Below the pieces are notes generated by a model. It had not been told where the DNA came from, ran no database searches, and saw only the letters and a list, made by a program, of their open reading frames with translations. From positions 21,890 to 62,123 of the forward strand of contig PMWT01000101.1 in the NCBI GenBank assembly GCA_003166025.1: a stretch of 40,234 nt of DNA, in the 5' to 3' direction. A program made the position numbers and the translations under genes. The first letter of the stretch is position 1. The number at the start of each line of letters is the position of its first letter. The stretch comes from Acidimicrobiaceae bacterium. Lineage in GTDB: Bacteria; Actinomycetota; Acidimicrobiia; Acidimicrobiales; Palsa-688. This document shows, in pieces, positions 34,131 through 40,234 of the stretch.

Positions 34131-34799
34131 TCAGTCCGGTTCATCGACTTCCACCGCAGGCAGGTCGCGCACCTCGTCCTTGGTCAGGTTGAGCCGGACG
34201 CCGTCTTCGACGTCCTTGACGGCACTTATGGGTATGGCCACACGCTTTTGGCCCCAGAGATGGCCCTCGTCGAGCAGGACGTGGGTGACAGAATGGTCAC
34301 CGGGATGGACGACCAGTCCCCGCACTCGCCCGATGGCGCCGTCGGTGGCAGATACGTGGTCGCCCCGACGCACCTCGACTTCGCCCTCGGGCACGCTGTC
34401 GTTGGTGACGACCACCGGACCGGGCGCTTGCATGCCCAGGCCCATACCCACACCACCCATGCCGAGTGACCCTACGCCCAACCCGTAGTAGGGCCACGAC
34501 AGCATTTGGTCTTGGCCGTAGCCAAACCGGCCGTTCCCGCCGGGGATGAACTGGGTCACTTCGGCCTGATCGAGCTTTTCGAACTCAGCCGTGGTACATG
34601 CCAGGCTGACCCCGTCGGTGGTCGGGGTAGCCAGGTTTATCGGCACGAGACGGCCTTTTTCTCGGCCGTGCTTCGGTTCGACCACGAGATGGGTGAGCGC
34701 ACGCGCTATGGGGTCGATCACCACGCGTCTCAGCTCCCCGCACGGCCCATCGCTGGAGGACACTTCGCTCCCGATCGTAAACTCTGTCGGTTCGCTCAT
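34131..34799 (-). CDS. Tandem PRC-barrel protein, copy 2
   Basis: 222 residues, clearly paralogous to the protein at 21725-22405 throughout (FTIGSEVSSSDGPCGELRRV against FTIGSEVSCIDGACGELRRV). The divergent part is the Gly/Met-rich linker (GLGVGSLGMGGVGMGLGMQA). Two PRC-barrel domains, no catalytic residues. No strong ribosome binding site, but a type A leader lies 136 bases upstream in the same direction. Convergent with the G1 peptidase gene. Confidence 0.88.
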   Translation of the reverse strand: MSEPTEFTIGSEVSSSDGPCGELRRVVIDPIARALTHLVVEPKHGREKGRLVPINLATPTTDGVSLACTTAEFEKLDQAEVTQFIPGGNGRFGYGQDQMLSWPYYGLGVGSLGMGGVGMGLGMQAPGPVVVTNDSVPEGEVEVRRGDHVSATDGAIGRVRGLVVHPGDHSVTHVLLDEGHLWGQKRVAIPISAVKDVEDGVRLNLTKDEVRDLPAVEVDEPD

Positions 34800-34934
34800 G
34801 GTTAACTGCTCTTTCTTCTCTAAGCGGCCTTAGGCCGGTGCGACGACGTTCATATCCTGGGGAGAAGGGGCCCGGCAGCTCGGGCGACCCTGCAGATGGC
34901 GGCGCCGTAACTCGGCCAGAGATGGTGAGGAAGA
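34800..34934 (-). other. Spacer between type A leader copy 3 and PRC-barrel copy 2
   Basis: Homology to copy 1 continues past the core into the segment that encodes the STAS N-terminus (GGATCTTCTTCCTCACC against GGATCTTCTTTCTTCACC), but the start codon is changed (CCATGG to CCAAAA). So the duplicated N-terminus is not translated here, and the leader now serves a different gene. Confidence 0.45.
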
Positions 34935-35072
34935 AGATCCGGAAAAGGTTTTTGGCACTGTCCTGCCTCAGGCACTGCGAAAGATCGCGTTACCAGGGTC
35001 TGGAGTACCGCCCCCGGCCAGCTCGTACCGGCCCGGCACGTCGGGGAATTTGTCGTGTCCCTCCTAACCTTA
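34935..35072 (-). ncRNA. Structured leader, type A copy 3 (upstream of PRC-barrel copy 2)
   Basis: -10-like TAAGGT (35067-35072) is followed by GGGACACGAC, the CCCCG/CGGGG stem with ACGTGCCGG, and a sub-hairpin GCCGG / CTGGC with loop TACGAG. The core (34987-35011) is identical to copy 1. Then GCGATCTTTCGC and GCCTGAGGC hairpins. Confidence 0.6.
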
Positions 35073-35155
35073 CACCCATTTTGGGTGGCGCGAGCTCCGG
35101 AACGACTTCCACGTCCGCCATCTTGCTGATCTTGTCGCCGCCGACCGCGCCGATC

Positions 35156-35503
35156 TTATACGGCATTGCCGGCGGCACCTGGACGGGACCTCCGCGGCTT
35201 GCCCGGGGACCCGGTAGGGCCCGTCTTGCCGACAAGGACGTCTAAGACCTCGCCGATGGTCCGTTCCCGGCCTACCGCTTCCCGGAGGGGCAGGTGGGCC
35301 TGGATCTGGTAGCGGTTACGACGGGCATCGCTGTCCTTGTCCTTGACGACGTACCCCGCGGCCGCCAGGTCGGTCACGATGGCATAGGTGCGACGCTCAG
35401 TTATGCCCAGGGTGTCAGCGATGTCGCGCAGGCGCGCTCCGGGGTCATGGGCGATGCAGACCAGCACCCGGGCATGGTTGGTAAGAAACCCCCACTCTGA
35501 CAT
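35156..35503 (-). CDS. Winged-helix (MarR-like) transcription regulator
   Basis: 115 residues from ATG 35503; GTG 35509 is possible. A single winged helix-turn-helix (about 7-70) reads FLTNHARVLVCIAHDPGARL, RDIADTLGITERRTYAIVTD, LAAAGYVVKDKDSDARRNRY, then QIQAHLPLREAVGRERTIGE as a dimer helix. The tail is basic. It lacks the long dimerisation helices of true MarR proteins. It is divergent from hsp20 across a 135-base AT-rich gap, so it probably controls itself and hsp20. Confidence 0.85.
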   Translation of the reverse strand: MSEWGFLTNHARVLVCIAHDPGARLRDIADTLGITERRTYAIVTDLAAAGYVVKDKDSDARRNRYQIQAHLPLREAVGRERTIGEVLDVLVGKTGPTGSPGKPRRSRPGAAGNAV

Positions 35504-35509
35504 CCTCAC

Positions 35510-35638
35510 TTACCCTACCGTACAAACTTCTAGAAATATATGACTGGTACTGTAAATCTAAAGTAGGATTGGGTAGACGTTCGAGGCACAGTGGTCGCAG
35601 ACCGCCAGCTGTTCGAGCGTCAATGAAAGAGTGCAGCC
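35510..35638. promoter_or_regulatory. Divergent promoter region of the regulator and hsp20
   Basis: Markedly AT-rich against the rest of the window (TTCTAGAAATATATGACTGG). Rightward -10-like TAGGAT near 35563-35568. The sequences TACCCTACC and GGATTGGGTAG flank the core as an imperfect inverted repeat, a plausible operator. No HspR-type HAIR box (CTTGAGT-N7-ACTCAAG) was found. Confidence 0.45.
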
Positions 35639-36076
35639 ATGTTGATGCGATTCGAGCCGTTCCGCGAGTTCGACCGGCCCTCCGAGGATCTCCTTGCCGA
35701 TAACCGCCTCCACCACGTACCGGTGGACGCCTACCGTCGGGGCAATGATTTCAAGGTAGACCTCGACCTGCCCGGCGCCGACCCGGGCTCGATCGACCTG
35801 AGCGTCCAGGCCGACCTACTCACCGTGCGTGCCACACGGTCGTCACATGAGGCTGAGGGCGACGAGGTCCAGGTGGCCGAGCGCGGCCACGGGCAGTTCG
35901 GTCGTCAACTGTTCCTTGGTGAGAGCCTCGACCGGGAGCACATCGCCGCCAATTACCACGACGGGGTGCTGACCATCACCATCCCGGTGGCCGAACAGGT
36001 CAAGCCCCACAAGGTCGAGATAACCCACATGGGCAATGTGCCCGGCCCCGTCGAGGCCAGCACGGTCGGCGCCTGA
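35639..36076 (+). CDS. Hsp20-family small heat-shock protein
   Basis: 145 residues. Alpha-crystallin domain at about 25-125 (VPVDAYRRGNDFKVDLDLPG, PGSIDLSVQADLLTVRATRS, and GVLTITIPVAEQVKPHKVEI with the conserved GVLTxxIP motif). The N-terminus MLMRFEPFREFDR and the short C-terminal tail match the actinobacterial Hsp18 type. It holds unfolding proteins for refolding. It is under the divergent winged-helix regulator. Confidence 0.95.
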   Translation: MLMRFEPFREFDRPSEDLLADNRLHHVPVDAYRRGNDFKVDLDLPGADPGSIDLSVQADLLTVRATRSSHEAEGDEVQVAERGHGQFGRQLFLGESLDREHIAANYHDGVLTITIPVAEQVKPHKVEITHMGNVPGPVEASTVGA

Positions 36077-36167
36077 ACCGCGGGGACTTCAACCGGCAGC
36101 ACTGTGCACCCATGGTGCTCGCCGGCGCGGTCGTCGCTGGCGGCTCGGGCACGGAGGTACAGCCACA

Positions 36168-36413
36168 ATGTTGCTAATAGAACACGGTCCCCGCGGAGCC
36201 GTCGATGTCGGCCGCCGCAGGCCCACTTGGGTCATTTACGATGGAAAACGAGTCGCCAAGTTCCAATTTGTCGGAGCCGAGGGCCGCGGCGGCTACCTCA
36301 CCCTCGTACCCGTCGACAAGTGCGGGGCACAACCCCGGACCGAGTACCTGGCCCACAGGACCATCTCCCGTGAGGCGACCACTACCGAGCCGCCTGTTAT
36401 GTTCCCGTCGTGA
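36168..36413 (+). CDS. Small hypothetical protein, 81 residues
   Basis: ATG 36168 with GGAGGT nine bases upstream. Soluble, beta-rich (VDVGRRRPTWVIYDGKRVAK, then GGYLTLVPVDKCG), no signal peptide. I do not recognise the family. It overlaps the stop of the convergent helicase remnant by 17 bases, which is consistent with a real gene boundary. Confidence 0.6.
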   Translation: MLLIEHGPRGAVDVGRRRPTWVIYDGKRVAKFQFVGAEGRGGYLTLVPVDKCGAQPRTEYLAHRTISREATTTEPPVMFPS

Positions 36414-39307
36414 GGACTTCCTGGCCCGAAGCCACCAGGTCCCGTACGTGGGCGACAACCTCGTCGAGGTCCGCCATGTCGCGCTCGAAAGCGCCCGCTG
36501 GCGTAAGGAAAAGGAAGGTCACGCGCATCACCGGTTCGCCCGTCGCCCCGGCCACGGCCAACGCGTACGAGGCCCCCTGGTTCCGGTAGGCAGCCACCCT
36601 GCTGTCGAGCGAAGCGGCATCGGACGTGGACGCCGTCTTGTGGTCGACCACCACCAAGCCGTCATTTCCTCGATATAGAAGGTCGATGTAGCCCTCGAGC
36701 AGGCGGCCCCCGACGGGAGTGCACACGTAGACCTCTCGCCAGTGAGGGCAGCGGGCCGCCTCTCGCACCGATGGTGAGCCCAGTGCGGAAACGGCCAGCT
36801 GCTGGACTGTCTCTTGGCGTTCCTGGACTGCTTCTGCCTCGCATTGTGCCGCCACCGCCGCCTCTAGGCCCGCCCCGGTGGCGAGGTCGACCGTCTGGAG
36901 CACGCCGTGGACGGCCCGGTCCACGGACGTGCCGTAGCGGCCCTTCAACCACGGCGGGAGGTCCAGGTCCCGCGGCCACTTGTCCAGCCCGGGACCGGGC
37001 TCGGCCTCGACATCGGACGTGCCCTCGTCGGTAAGGGCGGTCGCCGCCACCACCCTCGGCACGGACGCGGAGGCCAGGGCCGCTGCGAGCTCGGCCTCCC
37101 AGACGGCGAACGGTGGCAGGGCTGCGGGAGGCCCGGCCACCGCTTGGTGCACCGCGGCCGAGCCCTCGCTGGCGGCCCCGTCCACCAACCCGGCAAGTAC
37201 GTCCCCCATGCCGTCGACGAGAAGCTCGGCGTTCGTACGCTTGGCCGGCTCGGGCTCGTTCTTGCGTTGCTTGCGGTGCAGGGAGACCACCAAGTGGTCC
37301 TGTGCCCGGGTGCAGGCCACGTACAGGAGGCGGGCCCGTTCGTGCAGGCTCATCTGCTCGTCGATGGGCACCCACGCCCGGTACTCCTCGGTGGCCACGT
37401 CCTGGCCGAAGCTGTAACCAACTCCCCCACCGGGCGGGAAGACGACCTGAGCCGGGGCCGGCCAGGCCCTCGGGACCGTCGACATCCCCGACAGGACAGC
37501 GATGGGGAACTCCAGGCCCTTGGCGGCATGGACGGTCATGACGCGCACGGCGTCGTCGTCGCTCTCGGGCAGTACGGCCTCGGCCACCCTCGCCCCCTCG
37601 GCCGTCTGACGGCTCACCCAGGCCAGGTACTGGCGGACGTTGCCACCGACGGCGTCGTGCCAGGCTCGGGCCTGGTCGATAACAAAGCGCAGGCGCCGCC
37701 AAACGTCGCGCGGCCTGCCCTCGCCGAAGCCCAGCTCGAAGGCGCGCCGGTCCCGGGCGACGCGGTCGAGCAGTTCGGAGGGGGCGAGCCAGTGGTGCTG
37801 GTCATAAAGCGAGCGCAGGTACCCCAGCCCGGCCAGGACGGGGTCGTCGGCCGGCACGCTGGCGGGTTGGTCGGCCAGGTAGCTGAGGTGCCCGCCGCGC
37901 TCGGCCCGGAACCGGAGCAGGTCGTCGTCCCCGCAGGCCAGCAACGGGGTACGCAAGGCCGAGACGGTAGTGAGGCGATTGGTCGGGTCGTCGACCGCCC
38001 GCAGCACCATCAACAGATCACGGACCGGCCGGTTGGCATACACGAGCGAGCTGGCTTCGGCCCGGAAGGCGGTCCCGGCCCTGTCCAGGGCGTCTTCCAG
38101 GAACGGCAGGGACGTGCGGGCCGGGACGAGGACGGTGATGTCGCCGAGCCGGGCCGGGGCGCCAACCACCCTGGCCGTCGTGGACCTGCCAGCCCTCGTT
38201 AACGGCCCGGGCCACCGTCGCGGCCACGTCGGCCGCTTCCGCGGCGCGCAGCTCGTCGGCCCCGGTACCCGCGGGATGGGGCTCGCGCCCCAGGACCGAA
38301 ACGGCTGGGCCGCGCTCGGCGGCGGTCCGCGTCGGGACCAGGGGGATGAAGTCGGGCTGGCACGGAGCGGGCAGGGCCACGGTCGCGACCTCGCTCATGA
38401 GAGCGCCGAAGGTGGAGTTGACCCATGCGATGATCGGCCCGACGGTTCGGAAGTTGGCCGTGAGCTCCACCCGGCCGCCCGCGGCCCCGAAGCGGCGGGC
38501 GGCACCGAGGAACGTAGAAATGTCGGCTCGGCGGAACCGGTAGATGGACTGCTTGGGGTCGCCCACCACGAACAGGTGCCCCGGGGCCACCTCCACCTCG
38601 TCCCACGGGGCCGTCCCCGCCCGCCCGCGTACGTCGGGCCGGCGCAGCAAGGCGCGGGCCAGCACCAGCAAGTCGTGGAACTGGAGCTCACCGGAGGCCC
38701 GGCGTTCTGCCGCCGCCTCCAACGTGAAAAGGCGCAGGACGGTGGCTACCTTCCGGGCACTGGCCTGGGCCAGCTCACCTCGGATGGCGCCCAGGCCCGC
38801 CTCCAGATCCCTAACCCTTTGCTTGAGGTTGAGGATATCGTCCCACGCTCTCTTCCCTCCGACGTTCCCCACTGCGAAGCTGGGCCGTTGCGGTCGCGCA
38901 CCGGGTGCCAGGGCCTCGACCAGCTCCAACTCGTCGGATATAGCAGAGAGCTGGTCCAGGTACTCCCCGATCTCCGCCAGCCGGTCCGCCAGTTTGTCGG
39001 TGGGGGCCCGGCACGGTTCGGCGCACACCTCCCTGCCCGCGGTGAGGACCGGCACTAAGAGCTCGCGCGCCGGAGGTGGGCCCGGGCAGTGATCGGGGGC
39101 CCTTTCCTCCACCAGGTCCCAGTTGTCCTCGAAGGCGGCGGCCAGGGACCGAAGTGCCTCCGGCCTCACCCCGCAGGCGAAGAGCAGGAGCAGCGGCCGG
39201 GCCAGGTCCGGGTCGGCTAGAAGCTCGTCTTGGAAGGCCGCCCAGCGCTGCTCGGACGCCACCGCCGAGCTGACCTCGTCGGGGACGGACAGGCGCTCAG
39301 GCTTCAA
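36397..39307 (-). pseudogene. AddA/UvrD-like helicase-nuclease, truncated and frameshifted
   Basis: Readable in two frames. The upstream part (39307 to about 38160) carries LSVPDEVSSAVASEQRWAAF, the helicase motif FVVGDPKQSIYRFRRADIST and ANFRTVGPIIAWVNSTF. The downstream part (to 36397) carries ITVLVPARTSLPFLEDALDR, VMTVHAAKGLEFPIAVLSG, RLLYVACTRAQDHLVVS and a C-terminal PD-(D/E)XK-type nuclease (GYIDLLYRGNDGLVVVDHKT). The frames join at a GGGG run (38156-38159), consistent with one extra base. The roughly 170-residue N-terminus with Walker A (GAGTGKT) is missing; the frame starts in the middle of helicase domain 1B. So it should be inactive even if the one-base shift is a read error. Confidence 0.8.
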
Positions 39308-40234
39308 GGCTCTCCGTCTCCCCGCCGTTCCCCTCGTCCGCGACCTCGGGCAACGGAGGCTCAGCCAGGTCAAAGAATGGGGCCAGAGCCGGGTCTGCCC
39401 TCTTGCGCTCCAGCCGGTGGTGCAGTTCGACCACCCCCAGGGCGTCGGGGTCTCAGTAAGCGCACTCGACGAACGGGCTGGTGCTCGTTGCCGTCGGATA
39501 ATTCGGGAAGACGCCGTGCTCGATGCCGCTGACGATCTGGCCCAGGGTCTGGCTGACCCGGTCGAGGACCTCGGCGGTCACCGGGTAGCCGACCCGCTTG
39601 AAGCTTTCCCGGTCAGAGACAAACCAGTAGTCGCCTCTCACCGGAGCTTCGGGCATGCCCTCAAAGAGGCGTCCGGCCAACGCATAGACGACCAGCTGGA
39701 GCTTCGTGCCTCTGGCGTCAGGTTCGGCCTCGGACAACCCGCCAAAGTGGCCCGAGCCGCCCGTCTTGTAGTCGATCACTTCGATCGAGCCGTCGTCGGC
39801 CATAGATGGGCCGGCCCACGACACCACGGGCCTCGTATCGGTCGCAGATCTCGCTCGCCAGCCTGGCCAGCAGCTCGCCATCGGCCTCCGACCACCCTTG
39901 GCCGGCGCCTGGCTGCTGGTCCGGAGACCGGGCCAGGACATGGACGACGAACTTCTCCAATATCTCGTGGACCAGCGACCCGCGATCGAGCGGAGAGATG
40001 GTCAGGCGGTCTTCGGGGTCCTCCACCGGCTCGACTTTCAGGACCTCGTGGAGGAAGTGAGCGAACGGGCAGGTAGACCAGCCCTCCAACCTGGTAGCGG
40101 ACGTGACGAACTCGGCCGGTGAGGGCACCGCCAGGCCGGCCAGGTTGCCGTCGAAGCGGGTGAACCGGTCGCTCGCCCGGGCGGCCACAACATCGGCCCC
40201 GGCCGACAGGGCCCGGTCGCCGAGGCTGTCCAGC
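39297..40234 (-). pseudogene. AddB-like PD-(D/E)XK nuclease remnant, runs off the window
   Basis: From the right edge leftward the frame reads PAEFVTSATRLEGWSTCPFA, then RGSLVHEILEKFVVHVL, the start of an AddB/RecB-type nuclease domain. It breaks at YEARGVVGRPIY (about 39810), where about 70-80 residues are missing and the frame changes to MADDGSIEVIDYKTGGSGHF (catalytic DYKTG). It continues to FPNYPTATSTSPFVECAY, where TGA (39453-39455) replaces what should be the second Cys of a CxxC-type iron-sulfur motif. The conserved tail DPDALGVVELHHRLERKRAD continues after it to TGA at 39297. Three lesions make this a pseudogene. It lies directly upstream of the helicase, as AddB does. Confidence 0.75.

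Noticed and set aside
16781-35072. Interpretation of the A/B leaders as REP/MITE-type mobile repeats
   Set aside because: All copies lie in the same orientation relative to a downstream frame, begin at a promoter-like box and keep stem pairing. A mobile origin is possible, but passive insertion would not predict this. Kept as the main alternative to the regulatory reading.
36907-38202. 431-codon rightward frame antisense to the helicase
   Set aside because: Antisense shadow with no family sequence.

Overview
The window is high-GC DNA, most likely from an actinobacterium and probably from the class Acidimicrobiia. The taxonomic guess is an inference. It rests on two GAF-ANTAR proteins, actinobacterial ECF sigma/zinc anti-sigma and LemA-HtpX arrangements, frequent GTG and TTG starts, and two exported proteins with repeats of the GYWLV..DGGVF.FGDA type that I associate with that class.

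Layout. 0.25-3.8 kb: an MFS exporter divergent from two micro-genes across a perfect palindrome, a decayed FtsX-type ABC permease, and an aldo/keto reductase. 4.2-6.2 kb: an ECF sigma factor with its zinc anti-sigma, the N-terminal stub of a sulfite-oxidase-like molybdoenzyme, and a small exported protein. 6.4-11.3 kb: an operon of overlapping genes with a membrane hybrid histidine kinase, a REC-GGDEF protein and an Fcy1-like cytosine deaminase. 11.3-12.2 kb: remnants of a sugar uptake locus. 12.4-14.4 kb: a cyclic-nucleotide-binding protein, a VOC protein and a YceI protein. 14.6-20 kb: GAF-ANTAR, GAF-ANTAR and STAS genes, divergent from a SulP transporter and a flippase-like protein. 20-25 kb: LemA, HtpX-like protease and PRC-barrel protein, then PRC-barrel and FtsH on the other strand. 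25-34 kb: two large exported repeat proteins (one with a G1 glutamic peptidase domain), SPFH/stomatin, a glutamine-synthetase-like enzyme, and an exported protein made of a duplicated unknown domain. 34-36.4 kb: a second PRC-barrel protein, a winged-helix regulator, Hsp20 and a small hypothetical protein. 36.4-40.2 kb: a decayed AddA/AddB-like helicase-nuclease pair.

The most interesting signal is not a protein. A structured leader with a very similar core hairpin (outer stem, CT bulge, CCRG-ACC-CYGG tip) recurs at least seven times. Each copy follows a -10-like hexamer and points toward an open reading frame. Three copies (type B) precede LemA-HtpX-PRC, a micro-ORF coupled to SPFH/stomatin, and a free 30-codon membrane micro-ORF. 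Three copies (type A) precede STAS-ANTAR, a second PRC-barrel gene and a 22-codon micro-ORF. One divergent copy (type C) lies upstream of the duplicated-domain exported protein. Base changes in the stems are mostly compensatory. This looks like a cis-regulatory RNA family tying together membrane and envelope quality-control genes, and I do not recognise it as a known riboswitch class.

A second theme is decay. At least six genes are truncated, internally deleted or frameshifted in 40 kb, including a whole AddAB-like locus that needs one frame correction and lacks the Walker A region of the helicase.
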